A stretch of 64,000 bases of DNA from Actinocatenispora sp963815125 (lineage in GTDB: Bacteria > Actinomycetota > Actinomycetes > Mycobacteriales > Micromonosporaceae): contig CAWFFM010000008.1 of the NCBI GenBank assembly GCA_963815125.1, positions 1 through 64,000 on the forward strand, read 5' to 3'. The position numbers were made by a program, and so were the translations under genes. This document shows, piece by piece, positions 26,112-36,700 of the stretch. Every line of letters begins with the position of its first letter. Position 1 is the stretch's first letter. Under the pieces are notes generated by a model. It made no database searches and was not told the DNA's origin. It worked only from the letters and a program-made list of their open reading frames with translations.

Positions 26112-28138
26112 CTCCTGGGTACGGGGTACGTCACTGCCGTTGTCGAAGACATCCTGGTTCGTCCGGGGCGCTTCCCGGGAGTACAGGTCTGGTCGTGGTC
26201 GTGCTGGTCCTGGCCCGGTTCGTTGTCGGGGTGCTCTCCGGCGTCCCGCTCCGATGCATGGTGCCCGGTGCTGTGGTCGGTCAGCCCGGTGGAGGCGCGT
26301 CGGTCGCCCAGGTCTCTTCCCTGCGGCACCTCTTCGGTGCGGCGCTGTGACGGCAGCGGCTCGCGGCCGGATTCGCTGCTGCGGTAACCGAAACCGCCGT
26401 CGCGGGGGGTGCCCCGCCGACCGTTGCCGATCGGGCCGCTATCGACTACGACGCCGGGCACGCCGAGCGGTGGCACCAGCGCGTTGGTGGACGGGTCGGC
26501 GGTACGCGGGGTGGTCGGGGTGTTGGTCGTCGGCGCGACCACGACCGGATCGTCGGTGGCGGTGCCGGCTCCGGCGAGGCTCGTACCCTCCGGCTCGTGG
26601 CGGCCGTGCACCTGACCGCCGTGGCTGGGTGCGCTCGGCGTCGCGCCGGTCTCCGCGGCCGGCTCGCGGCGTACGGCCTCCGTGGCGGGATGCCCGGTCT
26701 CCGTTGGCGCGGAGTGTTCGGCTGGCCCGGAGTGTTCGGCCGGGCTGGACTCGGCCGGACCGGACTGCTCGGCCGGGGCGGGATCCCGTTCGCTGGGCGG
26801 GTTCAGTGTGTCGTAGATGGTGCGACTGTCGGACGGTGGCGGCACATCGTCGTGGGACCGGTCGGTGACATACGGGTCCGACTGCCCGCCGGTGCTGTCA
26901 GGTTCGCGGTACGCGGTCCCGCTGGTGTCCGACCGGGTCGCGCCGGAATCCTCGGGCTGTCGGTACGCGGTCTCGGTGGTCTGCGGATCAGTGGCGCTGT
27001 CCTCGGTGCGTGGTGCCGGCTCCGGCGCTGCCGTCGCAGCTTCCGGTTCCGGGCCGTTCGCGCTGTCCTCGCCATACGGCCGGGACTCATCGCCGGCGTA
27101 ACTGCGCTGGTCCTCCCCGGGCGCCGTCGACGTGTCGCGGCTGCTGGTGCTGTCGTCCGACCCGGTGGCATCGAAGTCCGGCGGCGCTTCCGGGCCGCCA
27201 CCCAGATCCTTGACGGCGCTGGCCAGGTCGTCTCCACCGCCGGAGTGGCGGCTGGGCGAACCGTCGACCGAGTCGTCGCCACCACCGTGCCGGCCCTTGG
27301 CCCATTCGGTGCCGTGCCCGACCGCACCACCGACACCACCGCTGGTCGCGCCCTCCAGCAGGCTGTGCGCATCGAGCGGCTGGCCGGTCACCAGATCGGT
27401 GGCGAGTCCGCCGGCGGCCCCACCGAGCGCACCGTTGACGATGTCACCGCCGAGCGTCCGGCCGAAGTTCTCGCCGAACATCCTGCCGGTGCCGTGGCCG
27501 ACCAGGCCGCCGGCCAGACCACCGACGGCGCCGGAGATCACGTCGCCTTTGACCTTGTCCCAGTCCAGTTCCGTACGGTGGCCCTCGCCGATCTGCACGG
27601 CCTGGATCAGTACGTCGCCCAGCACGTTCTGGACGATCCCCATGATGATCGCCTTGAGCAGCTGCTGGGCCAGGCTGCGGGACAGCATCTGGGTGGCGAA
27701 CTCGACCAGCGGGATCTCGGCCAGCGTCTCGCCCATGCTGGGGATCGCCATCGCGATCAGCCACAGCACCTGGATGGCCAGCATCGCCAACGCCAGGTAG
27801 AACTGGTACTTCGCGTACTCGATCTCGGTGCCGGTGCTGTCGCAGTGCTGGCCGAGACCCTCCAGCAGTTTCGCGAGCTTCTCGATGTAGCCGTCGTCAC
27901 CGGCGCTCGACCCGTACAGGCCCCAATACTGGCCGAGCCGGTCGGCGGCGGTGCCCTGCACGCCGGCCAGTACGTCGTAGTAGGCGCTGTCGCCCTGGCC
28001 GATCAGCCCCCGGAGATCCTGCGCGGCCTGGCTGAACGCCTCCGCCATCCGCCAGAGGCCGTCCTCGTCACCGTGTGGCCAGTCCGAACCCACCACCCAG
28101 CTCAACCACTCCAGTTCGGAGGGGAACTCCATGCCCAC
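26087..28138 (-). CDS. Polymorphic toxin, N-terminal export part (WXG100-like/CpnT-type), frame lost at its 3' end
   Basis: The 683-residue frame starts GMEFPSELEWLSWVVGSDWP, the helical WXG100-like module found at the N terminus of type VII toxins such as CpnT. A hydrophobic stretch (FYLALAMLAIQVLWLIAMAI, about residues 114-133) and a Gly-rich membrane-active region (AVGGLAGGLVGHGTGRMFG) follow, then about 350 residues of Pro/Ser/Glu/Asp-rich linker. The last 33 residues (from CTPGKRPGRTRM) look out of frame. The adjacent frame, used by the giant ORF, takes over sensibly at about 26190, so one missing base probably split a single gene of over 3,100 codons. It lies directly after a WXG100 gene. 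Confidence 0.82.
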   Translation of the reverse strand: MGMEFPSELEWLSWVVGSDWPHGDEDGLWRMAEAFSQAAQDLRGLIGQGDSAYYDVLAGVQGTAADRLGQYWGLYGSSAGDDGYIEKLAKLLEGLGQHCDSTGTEIEYAKYQFYLALAMLAIQVLWLIAMAIPSMGETLAEIPLVEFATQMLSRSLAQQLLKAIIMGIVQNVLGDVLIQAVQIGEGHRTELDWDKVKGDVISGAVGGLAGGLVGHGTGRMFGENFGRTLGGDIVNGALGGAAGGLATDLVTGQPLDAHSLLEGATSGGVGGAVGHGTEWAKGRHGGGDDSVDGSPSRHSGGGDDLASAVKDLGGGPEAPPDFDATGSDDSTSSRDTSTAPGEDQRSYAGDESRPYGEDSANGPEPEAATAAPEPAPRTEDSATDPQTTETAYRQPEDSGATRSDTSGTAYREPDSTGGQSDPYVTDRSHDDVPPPSDSRTIYDTLNPPSERDPAPAEQSGPAESSPAEHSGPAEHSAPTETGHPATEAVRREPAAETGATPSAPSHGGQVHGRHEPEGTSLAGAGTATDDPVVVAPTTNTPTTPRTADPSTNALVPPLGVPGVVVDSGPIGNGRRGTPRDGGFGYRSSESGREPLPSQRRTEEVPQGRDLGDRRASTGLTDHSTGHHASERDAGEHPDNEPGQDQHDHDQTCTPGKRPGRTRMSSTTAVTYPVPRRWSSRSSI

Positions 28139-28191
28139 GGTTAGCTCTCCCGGTCAGCGCTGAGGACGCGATGGCGTACGAACGGACCTAC

Positions 28192-28497
28192 TCAGACGAA
28201 CTTGGTGTTGGACGCGTCGTCGCCCTTGTCGTAGGTCTGCGCCATCTCCTCGAGACCGGTGCCGATCTCCTTGATGGACTTGGCCATCTTGGTGAAGTAG
28301 TCCTCGGCCTGCTTGTGCGGATCCTTGTATTTCTGCAGGAACGAGTCGCCGTAGTTGTCGTCGCCCCAGCAGGAACCCTCGGCGTCGAGCTTGTCCTTGA
28401 GCGCCTTGTGGATGTCGGCCACGGCCTTCCCGACATCCTCGAACTCCGGGGCGGTGTTCTTGACGTGGTTGGTGTCCACCCAGAACGCGGAAGTCAT
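28192..28497 (-). CDS. WXG100-family secreted protein
   Basis: The 101-residue all-helical protein has the WXG100 turn as CWGDDNYG between two helices and the general type VII signal YxxxD (YDKGD) near its C terminus. It precedes the toxin gene with a 53-base gap and may act as its export partner, as small WXG100 proteins do for LXG/CpnT-like toxins (inference). Confidence 0.85.
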   Translation of the reverse strand: MTSAFWVDTNHVKNTAPEFEDVGKAVADIHKALKDKLDAEGSCWGDDNYGDSFLQKYKDPHKQAEDYFTKMAKSIKEIGTGLEEMAQTYDKGDDASNTKFV

Positions 28498-28729
28498 GGC
28501 CCCTCCAGGAGCGGGTCGGGTCGAGAGCTGGCTGTGTCGGTCCGGACACTGACCGGCGGGTCGTAGTGAATCCTCGCAGGTCGGTTCAACCAGGCACCGA
28601 ACAGCACTAATGCGTCACAGATGCCCTTCGCTCTCTCGAGTCCACTATGGACAGTGTTGCCGGTCTGCGGGCACGCCGGAGCGCCGGTCCCCGGGTCATC
28701 GGGTGCCGGTACGGCGTCGGAAGGGAGGT

Positions 28730-29131
28730 CTAGCGGGGTGGAATGAGGTGGCTCAGGTCGGTGGGGTCCTCCGGCAGCAGCTTCTTGAGATCCACCTGCT
28801 TCTCGATGCCACCCAGGTCGCCCAACGAGTCAGGCATGTACGGCGACATCGTCTCGCTCAACTGGCGCCGCAGGTCCGCGGTGGCGGCCCGGGCCACGGC
28901 CAGGAGCGTCTCGGACAACGTCACCGAGTCGTACGAGCGGAGCACGCGCGGGTCGATGTCGAGTTCGGACAGCTCGCCCCGGTAGCTGACGCTGGCGGTG
29001 ATCAGCCCGTCCTCCGACTCGGCGGTACCGACGATCTCGGTCATCCGCTGCTGCATCTCGCTCACGTTGTCCCGCATCTTGCGGTACTGGTCCATCAGTT
29101 CGTCGATGTGCGCCTGCCATTCAGCCCGCAC
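28730..29131 (-). CDS. YbaB/EbfC-family protein of the type VII locus
   Basis: The 133-residue protein (VRAEWQAHIDELMDQYRKM) has the YbaB pattern: an N-terminal coiled helix, then GLITASVSYRGELSELDIDPRVL as the beta meander and a helical tail (TLLAVARAATADLRRQL). GTG at 29131 is chosen because AAGGGAGGT lies five bases before it; an in-frame ATG nine codons upstream has no such site. YbaB-like proteins recur in actinobacterial type VII clusters next to WXG100 genes. Their role there is not established; DNA binding is known for the family. Confidence 0.8.
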   Translation of the reverse strand: MRAEWQAHIDELMDQYRKMRDNVSEMQQRMTEIVGTAESEDGLITASVSYRGELSELDIDPRVLRSYDSVTLSETLLAVARAATADLRRQLSETMSPYMPDSLGDLGGIEKQVDLKKLLPEDPTDLSHLIPPR

Positions 29132-29555
29132 CGGCACCTCCCTTCTCCGTACGGTCATCCGCCCCAGTCGCCGTACCCGGACCGTGCGCTGCTCCGCAGT
29201 CAGCTATCTGAGCCTGTACGTGGTCAACCACCCATCTTGCACGCCGTCCACGAACGGTCCACCGCGCATTCAGTACGTCATTCCGGATCGGGCAGCGCTC
29301 TGAGCAGACACGTCAGTCTCCCCGGTACACGCATCAAGAGCCCCGGTCGTCGTACTCAGGAAACAACTGTTGCCGAGTCGCAATCCGCCACCTGTCGCCT
29401 AGCCGACACATGGCCCTGCGCGCCGGTCAGACCGCGCCTCCGTGGGTCGGTGGCGCAGCACCATTCATCGTTGTGCCCCCGCGCTCTGGCTCCACGGCGG
29501 CGATCCGGCCCAGCGGCGGCCCACCATTCGTCGCCGCTGGGCCGCCGGTACGAGT
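29132..29555. other. 424-base region without a recognised gene
   Basis: This gap separates the mycosin-2 stop from the YbaB-like gene and should contain the latter's promoter. I see no open frame with credible coding character, no strong hairpin and no repeat. Confidence 0.5.
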
Positions 29556-31028
29556 TCAGCCCGGATGCCGCTGAGAACCCGTTGGCGCCTCAGCCGAACC
29601 GGTCGGCTCACCACCGCCGGGAGCAGATCCCGGAGGGGGTGGCGGCGCACCGAACGAAGGCCCCGGCCCGGGCGGTGGACCCTGACCGCCGTACGGACCC
29701 GGCCACGGCCCCTGTGACTGCGGCGGCCCCCCGCTATATGGCTGCTGCGTCCATGCCGGCTGCTGACCGGGCGGACCGAACTGCGGCGATGCCTTTCGCC
29801 GACGACTCCGCCGACCCACCGCCACGATCACGACGATCAGTCCGGCGATGAAGACGAGCACAATGACGCCCAGCGCTACCCAGGCACGGACCGTGATCCC
29901 ACCGATCTTCGGTGCACCCTTCACGTGGTACGGATGTGCCCCCGAGTTCGGTCGAGCCGTCGCGGAACCGCCCGCGTTCTTGACGAGCGGATTGGTGGAC
30001 ACCTCCGGCACATCCTTGGTCAGCGCGTCCACCGGCCGCACGGTCCCGTAGCCGAAGTACTGGTCACGTCCCGGTTTACCTTGATCCTTCGCGGTCTTGA
30101 TCAGACGGTTGATCACGTTCGCCGCGTTCATGTCCGGGTACTTGGAACGAATCAGCGCCGCCGTCCCAGCCACGATCGGCGCCGCCTGACTCGTGCCGTC
30201 CCCATACCCGTACCAACTTCGCGCATGGATCCAGGTATTCACGATGTGACTAGCGGGCGCCGCCAGAACAACCTCTTTCCCGGACACTGATCCAGACCAG
30301 AAGTCAGCATGGTTTGTGACCCCCGATACAGCGATAGTTCCGGGAACACTGGCAGGAGCCGCGACCGTGGTCATTCCAGCCGTGGTGTTTCCAGCGGCCG
30401 CGACAACTACAGCATCTTTAGATAACGCATAGTTGACAGCATCGACCTCAACCTTTGGAGGTTCATCATACGCAGCACCCAACGAAATGTTGATCACCTG
30501 AGCACCATGATCTGCTGCCCAACGAATCGCCCGCGATATGGATTCTGGACTTGGATCATCAGAGAGCGCAACTGGGAGAATCTTCGCTCCTGGCGCGATC
30601 CCAAGTGCATGGCTGTTGTCGCCGCCTTTGGCGGCGATTACCCCAGCAGTCAGAGTTGCATGGCTCGCATGGTCCTCAGTAGACTTTCCATTGGACGATC
30701 CACCGAAGCCGGCGCCCTCGAGAACCTGCCCAGCGAGGTCAGGATTCGCCGCGTCGACACCGGTTTCATCGATAACAGCTACGGTAATCCCTCTACCAGT
30801 GCTAATCTTCTGTGCCTGCGGAATACCGAGAGCATCAAGATACCACTGCTGTTGCCGAATCGACGGATCCGCGGATGCCGGAATCGCTATTCCATCGAGC
30901 ACGGCAACGATCGCGAACATACAGGCGGACAATGAGCAAACCTTGCGGAGCAACTTCATTTGGAACCGACTCCCCATCGTAGTTCGGCGCACATCATCCA
31001 CCAAGTACTGATGGAGCACTGTTGTCAT
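29556..31028 (-). CDS. mycP: Mycosin-type S8 serine protease, copy 2
   Basis: A 490-residue frame with a signal peptide (residues about 24-53), a subtilase domain, a membrane helix near VALGVIVLVFIAGLIVVIVA and a long Pro/Gly-rich cytoplasmic tail. The triad is Asp87 (VAVIDETGV), His123 (EDHASHATLTAG) and Ser280 (DGTSQAAPIVAG). The usual GHGTxVA around the histidine is replaced by ASHATLTA and the Asp motif has a Glu inserted, so this copy is diverged but has all three residues. ATG at 31028 follows GGGGGCGG; Met codons at residues 18 and 24 are alternatives. Its 5' half is AT-richer than the core genes. Confidence 0.88.
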   Translation of the reverse strand: MTTVLHQYLVDDVRRTTMGSRFQMKLLRKVCSLSACMFAIVAVLDGIAIPASADPSIRQQQWYLDALGIPQAQKISTGRGITVAVIDETGVDAANPDLAGQVLEGAGFGGSSNGKSTEDHASHATLTAGVIAAKGGDNSHALGIAPGAKILPVALSDDPSPESISRAIRWAADHGAQVINISLGAAYDEPPKVEVDAVNYALSKDAVVVAAAGNTTAGMTTVAAPASVPGTIAVSGVTNHADFWSGSVSGKEVVLAAPASHIVNTWIHARSWYGYGDGTSQAAPIVAGTAALIRSKYPDMNAANVINRLIKTAKDQGKPGRDQYFGYGTVRPVDALTKDVPEVSTNPLVKNAGGSATARPNSGAHPYHVKGAPKIGGITVRAWVALGVIVLVFIAGLIVVIVAVGRRSRRRKASPQFGPPGQQPAWTQQPYSGGPPQSQGPWPGPYGGQGPPPGPGPSFGAPPPPPGSAPGGGEPTGSAEAPTGSQRHPG

Positions 31029-31056
31029 CGCCGCCCCCAGGGATCATCGTCCTCGG

Positions 31057-32166
31057 TCAACCAGGTATCTCGACCTTCTCCTGACCCATTGCCACCTGAC
31101 CACCATGGCCGCCGCCCATCATCCCGCGACCAGCCATGGCACCGGTAGCAGCGCCCCCGGAAAGCGAACCGTCCAAACCGACAGGCTTTCCCACGGCGCC
31201 TGGCCCGCTCAACCCACCTGTGCCACTGCCCAGATTCGCACCACCTGGACCGGTTCCACCAGCTCCCGCAAGACCAGAGCCGCTCGCGCCGGCGCCAGAT
31301 CCGTCTGAGCCAAAATCCTCCCCATGAAGTCCGTTGTCATATCCTGGCTGGCTCCCCTGAATACCGTCGCTCAGTGGATCGCCGAATCCCAGGCCTGCCG
31401 TGTCCGGACTCTTCATATGTGGAATTCCACCGGCCGCACCTGAACTGGGGCCTCCCCCAATCCCAGCTCCCGTTCCCACGCCGCCGCCGGGCGGAAGGTC
31501 ACCACCGGTCGATAACTGCGTAGGATTCGGAGTGGGCGTGCCAGCTTGAGTGTTGGCCACGTCGTAGTCGGCGTTGGTTCCGTTCAGTAGATTCTGAGCT
31601 TCTTTGGTACGGTCGTTGCAGAAGTCGTCGACCTTGTCCTGCAGGGCACCAAGTTTGCTGCCGACCCAGTCACCCATGCTGTTGTTGAAGATCGAGCTAT
31701 TGAAACTGCCGTTGTGCAGGTATCCGACACCCAGTTCGACGGTGGTCAGCGGACCAGCGGCAAGAGCGAGCATATTGACTGCGTACTGGTTACGCCGGTT
31801 GGCATCCTCGCGATAGCCTTTGACCTGGTCGTACATCGCGGCAGGAATCGGCATCTTGGACTGCAGTCCGTCCAACGACTCTGCGCATGCCCCCAGAAGA
31901 TTCTGGACCTTCGTCTTGTTGCTGTCCCGCGTCTCGTCGATCGAGTCGGAGATCTTCTTCAGATTGTCCCGGTAGGCATCTCCTGCGCTACCTTTCCAAC
32001 CCTTGAGATCCTTGATGATATCGTCGATCTGCGCTTTTACGGAGTCCGCGTTGCGAAAAACCGACTCCCACATCCCTGACACGCTGCGCAGCGTGTCAGG
32101 GTTTCCGTTGATGACCGACTGTGTCACGCAGTGTTCCCAATCGGGGTCACCCGAATCATTTCCCAT
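31057..32166 (-). CDS. Type VII secretion substrate with WXG-like helical domain and Gly-rich tail
   Basis: The 369-residue protein starts MGNDSGDPDWEHCVTQSV at ATG 32166, one base after the preceding stop. Residues about 30-110 form a helical hairpin with WKGSAGDAYRDNL (WxG turn); residues about 120-190 are helical with a short Ala/Leu segment. The remaining 170 residues are Gly/Pro/Ser-rich and end in MGQEKVEIPG. The layout resembles large PPE/EspB-like ESX substrates. It is upstream of mycosin 2 on the same strand, a likely processing partner (inference). Confidence 0.8.
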   Translation of the reverse strand: MGNDSGDPDWEHCVTQSVINGNPDTLRSVSGMWESVFRNADSVKAQIDDIIKDLKGWKGSAGDAYRDNLKKISDSIDETRDSNKTKVQNLLGACAESLDGLQSKMPIPAAMYDQVKGYREDANRRNQYAVNMLALAAGPLTTVELGVGYLHNGSFNSSIFNNSMGDWVGSKLGALQDKVDDFCNDRTKEAQNLLNGTNADYDVANTQAGTPTPNPTQLSTGGDLPPGGGVGTGAGIGGGPSSGAAGGIPHMKSPDTAGLGFGDPLSDGIQGSQPGYDNGLHGEDFGSDGSGAGASGSGLAGAGGTGPGGANLGSGTGGLSGPGAVGKPVGLDGSLSGGAATGAMAGRGMMGGGHGGQVAMGQEKVEIPG

Positions 32167-32167
32167 C

Positions 32168-32653
32168 TCAGAACCCCGCCCCCGATGTATCGCTGGATGA
32201 TGTACTGGAGGAACTACTGCTGCTGCTCGATCCGGTAGCGGAGAAGGCCTTGGCAACGTCCGCTGCACTGGCGGCGTTGAGTTCCTCGGCATCGTCGTAG
32301 TTCTTGACGATCTGCCTGGTTGCCGTGATGGCGGTGTCGAGGTTCTTCGCCAGGTTCGTGTAGTCCCCGTGCACCGTCCGCATGTACAACTTGTGTGTGG
32401 ACGCCGCCTCGGTTGCGTTCGTGAACTTCCCGAACGCGACGGTCGGGTCTCCGCCGAGGCCGTTCTTCCCGCACAGCTCCGCCACTTCGAGCGTCAGCCG
32501 ATTCTCGACGTAGTGCTTGAGATCTTCAAGGATCGGAATGACATTCTTGAGATGGCCGGTGTCGACCTCCGCTTTTTCTGCCGCACCGGGTTCGAAAGCA
32601 TATTTGTCCTTGGCCTTCGAAGGATCCCAGAAAGTAAAGTCGTAATCACCCAT
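32168..32653 (-). CDS. Small type VII-associated helical protein with Ser-rich tail
   Basis: The 161-residue protein starts MGDYDFTFWDPSKAKDKY at ATG 32653 behind GGGAGAGAA; the frame is open further upstream but without coding character. It is helical, carries YDDAE (YxxxE, the type VII signal) near residue 130 and ends in a run of nine serines. No named domain was recognised. With the next gene one base away it is probably a co-secreted substrate pair. Confidence 0.75.
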   Translation of the reverse strand: MGDYDFTFWDPSKAKDKYAFEPGAAEKAEVDTGHLKNVIPILEDLKHYVENRLTLEVAELCGKNGLGGDPTVAFGKFTNATEAASTHKLYMRTVHGDYTNLAKNLDTAITATRQIVKNYDDAEELNAASAADVAKAFSATGSSSSSSSSSTSSSDTSGAGF

Positions 32654-32858
32654 GGAATTTCTCTCCCATACTCGGCGTACGGATGGCCTGCGGGATCTTG
32701 AGCCCCGTTCCGAGATCACCGCATAGGGCCATGAGCGGAACCGACATCGACGGATCCTTCCGATGGGCCCGGCGCGCATCACCCCGGGCAGGTCACAGAG
32801 TGATGCGGACGGCTCCCGGCTGGTGGCCCGGAACCGCCCGCATCGTTTCTCGCGGGCG

Positions 32859-33140
32859 TCAGCCCCAGAGCTTGGAGTTGCCCATCTCGGTGTTGACGTA
32901 GTTGTCGCTGGCCATGCCGACCGCGGCGCCGATCTGGTTGAGTACGGCGTTGAGGTCGGTGACGGCCTTGTCCCACTTCTGCTGGTGCTCCTGGTAGGTA
33001 CGGCGGTCCGCGCCGTCCCATTCCATCCGCTGCAGGCCGGAACGCAGGGTGTCGAGCTTCTGGTCCATGCCGTGCGCGATGCTCTTCATCTGGGTGTGCG
33101 CTTCGTGCAGGACGTGCGGATCTACCTTGATCATCGACAT
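32859..33140 (-). CDS. WXG100/ESAT-6-like protein (EsxB-like)
   Basis: The 93-residue two-helix protein has the WXG turn as MEWDGADRRTYQ and the C-terminal type VII export motif YVNTE (YxxxE). It is the export-signal partner of the WXG100 protein just upstream at 33163-33483; such pairs form heterodimers recognised by EccC. The first Met is at 33140; a second Met two codons in is possible. Confidence 0.9.
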   Translation of the reverse strand: MSMIKVDPHVLHEAHTQMKSIAHGMDQKLDTLRSGLQRMEWDGADRRTYQEHQQKWDKAVTDLNAVLNQIGAAVGMASDNYVNTEMGNSKLWG

Positions 33141-33162
33141 CGTCGAAAGCCCCTTAGCCCCG

Positions 33163-33483
33163 TCAGCCGTTCAGTGCCGAATGGATCTTGTCGATCATCT
33201 GCTGCTGGTTCTCGTCGTTGACCTGGTGATTGGTCCCGGACTTGTCCAGCAGATCGGCGATGTCGTTCATCGCCTGCATCAGCGTCTTGCTGTCGTCGTG
33301 CCAGCGCTGCATCAGGTGCTGGAACGAGCCAGCTGCGGTGCCCTGCCACGCACTGGCAAGGTCCTGCTGAACCAGCGACTCCAGCTTGCTCAGGTCGCCC
33401 TGGATCTCGTCCCTCGTCGACCTGACGTCGTTCGCCGCGGTATGCAGTGTCGCGTGATCAACTCGCATGGGCCCATTGCCCAT
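33163..33483 (-). CDS. WXG100/ESAT-6-like protein (EsxA-like)
   Basis: The 106-residue protein starts MGNGPMRVDHATLHTAAND at ATG 33483 behind GGGAGGTGG. The WXG turn is SAWQGTAAGSFQ between two helices. It lacks a YxxxD/E tail, as expected for the partner whose sister carries the signal. Directly downstream of eccC on the same strand, it fits the canonical ESX substrate pair position. Confidence 0.9.
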   Translation of the reverse strand: MGNGPMRVDHATLHTAANDVRSTRDEIQGDLSKLESLVQQDLASAWQGTAAGSFQHLMQRWHDDSKTLMQAMNDIADLLDKSGTNHQVNDENQQQMIDKIHSALNG

Positions 33484-33700
33484 GATCCACCTCCCAGAAC
33501 TATTGGAGGACCCCGTGTCCAGGCCACCACGTACGCGCCAGCCCCAGCGAGGATTGCGGAGCGTTGTGCATCGGTGACCATACCCAACGTGCTCAGTACC
33601 ATATCGGATAGGCGCAAACACCCGGGCAGATACCGATCCGGGACGAGGCGGTAGGTAACGCCCAGTCGAGCCGACCGGGCGCATCCATCACCATCCGCAA

Positions 33701-36700
33701 TCAGCTCTCGTCCAGCCAGCCGAGCTGTACGAGTTCGTTACCTTCCCGCCGCCGGATCAGGGTGCCCCGGCCCGGGGGTTGCGGACTCGGCCGCAGGTTG
33801 CCGAACAGCGCACCCTCCTCGCGGTTGCCCGACATCAGCAGCGCCGGACTGTCCAGTTCCTTCAACCGCTGGATCACCGGCTCGTACATGGCCCGCGCGG
33901 CGCCACCGCAGCGTCGGGTCAGTACGAGGTGCAGTCCGATGTCGCGCGCCTGCGGCAGGAACTCGGCCAGCGCCGCGACCGGGTTGCCGGACGGGCTGGC
34001 GACCAGGTCGTAGTCGTCGACCAGTACGTACAGGTCGGGGCCGGACCACCAGGACCGGTTGCGCAGCTGTTCCGGGGTGACGTCCGGGTTGGGCAGCCGT
34101 TCCTTCATCGCGCCCACCACCGAACCCATCATCTGCTGCAACGCCTGACCGGACGCCGCATAGCCGAGCAGGTGGTCGCCCTCGATCGTGCCGAGCAACG
34201 AACGCCGGTAGTCGGCGATGATCACCCGCGCCTGCTTCGGCGTGTACTTCGCCACCAACTGTCGGGCGATCACCCGCAGCAGCCCCGATTTCCCGCTCTC
34301 GGAGTCACCGAAGGCGAAGAAGTGCGGTTCGGTGGCGAAGTCGAGCGCCACCGGCGCGAGCTGGCTCTCGTTCAGCCCGATGGTGACCGCACCGACCGGG
34401 GTCCGCGCGGCCTGTTCGATGAACGGCTCGGCGGAGAACCGTCGGGGCAGCAGCCGTACCTTCGGCGCCGGTTGGCCCTGCCACGCGTCCCGTACCCGGA
34501 TCACCAGGTCGCTCACCCCGTCGGTCAGGTTCTCGTCGGTGGACTGCCCGTCGATACGCGGTACCGCTGCCAGGAAATGCAGCTTCTTGGGCGTCAGGCC
34601 GCGCCCGGGGGTACGGGCCGGTACGTTCGCCGCCGCCCGGCGGTCGATCTCGGACTCCGCCGCGTCACCCAGCTTCAGCTCGAACCGGGTGCCGAGCAGG
34701 TCACGCAGGTTGATCCGTACCTCCGCCCAGCGCGCGGCGGTGATCACCAGGTGCACGCCGAAACCGAGGCCGCGCTGTGCCAGGCTGGTCAGTTTCTGTT
34801 CGTACTCGTCGTAGTCCTCGCGCAGCGTGCCCCAACCGTCCACGACCAGGAACACGTCACCGAACGGGTCGTCGGCGAACTCGCCCTTGGCCCGCCGCCG
34901 CCGGTACGTGGCGATCGAGTCGATGCCCAGTTCGGTGAAGCGCGCCTCCCGGGACTCCAGCAACGCCACCACTTCGGCCACCGTACGACGTACCGCCTCG
35001 GCCTCCCGTCGGGTCGCCACGCCGGACACGTGCGGCAGGTCGCGCAGCGTGGTCAGGGTGCCGCCACCGAAGTCGAGGCAGAAGAACTGCACCTGTCGCG
35101 GGGTGTGGGTGAGCGCCAGCGAACAGAGCAGCGAACGCAGCATGGTGCTCTTGCCCGACTGCGGGCTGCCCACGATGATCACGTTGCCGCCGGCGCCGGC
35201 CAGTTCCGCCCAGAACACGTCGCGTTTCTGCTCGTACGGCCTGTCGACGACGCCGACCGCGGCGGTCAGCTTGCCCAGCCCGTCCCATCCGGACGGGCAC
35301 AGTCCGCGCTCCGGGTGCACCTTCAGCGTCGGCATGATCTCCGACAGCGGCGGCGGGTCCGCCAACGGTGGCAGCCAGACCTGGTGGGCGGGCTTGCCCC
35401 GACCGGTCAACCGGCCCGCGATGACCTCCAGTACGGCGGTCTGCTTGCCGGTCACCGCCTCGGCCTCGGGTTCCTCGGGCGCCAGATCCTGTACCGGTGT
35501 GTGGTCCACGGAAAACCGCACCACCTGCCGGGACACCGCCGCCTGGGAACGTTGCTGGCCACCGCCCTGCCGGTACGGGCCGGACACGTACGCGCCGCGG
35601 AAGCGAAGCATCGTCGACGTGTCGACCTTCAGGTAGCCGTGACCGGGCGCGTTGGGCAGCTCGTACGCGTCCGGCACGCCCAGCACGATCCGGCTCTCCA
35701 CCGCGGAGAAGGTACGCAGACCGATCCGGTACGACAGATGCGTGTCCAGGCCGCGCAGCTTGCCCTCCTCCAGCCGCTGCGAGGCCAGCAGCAGGTGTAC
35801 GGCCAGCGACCGGCCGAGTCGGCCGATCATCACGAACAGGTCGATGAAGTCGGGTTTTGCGGCCAGCAGTTCGGAGAACTCGTCGCAGATGACCAGCAGC
35901 GCGGGCAGCGGTTCCAACGGCTCACCGGCCCGCCGCGCCTTCTCGTACTCGTACTGGGAGACGTAGTTGCCGGCCGACCGGAGAAGTTCCTGGCGGCGCA
36001 CCATCTCACCGGCCAGCGCGTCCTTCATTCGGTCCACCAGCTCGATCTCGTCCTCGAGGTTGGTGATGACCGCGCTGGTGTGCGGCAGCACGTCGAGGGA
36101 GGCGAACGTGGCGCCGCCCTTGAAGTCGACGAGGACGAAGTTGAGTTCCTCCGAGGAGTGCGTGATGGCCAGCGCGGACACGATGGTGCGCAGCAGTTCG
36201 GACTTGCCCGAACCGGTGGCACCGATGATCAGCCCGTGCGGACCCATGCCCTCCTGCGCGGACTCCTTGAGGTCGAGTTCGACGAAGTTGCCGTCCGGCC
36301 CGCGACCGAGCGGGATCCGTAGCCGTTCCCGGTTCGGTTTGGTGGGTCGCCAGGTCTGATGCGGGTCGAACGCGGCGGCGTCGCCGACACCGAGCAGGTC
36401 GGTCAGCTCGTACGCCGTGGACAGTGCGTCCTCCGGCCCGGTCTGCGCGGACAGCCGGTACGGCGCGAGCTGCCGGGCCAGCGAGTCGGCCTGCTCGATG
36501 CTCATCTGGTCCGGGCTGCCGATGGCGGTGGACCGGTCGCCCCGGTACACCTCGGCCCGGCCGGGCTGCAGATCGAGGCAGAGCAGCCAGCGGCCGGCGT
36601 CGCGGGGCACGATCCCGGACAGGTCCAGTACGGTGCTGCCGAGCAGTCCGGAACCCGACAGTTGGCAGTCGGCACCGACCTCACCGCCGTCGAGCACCAC

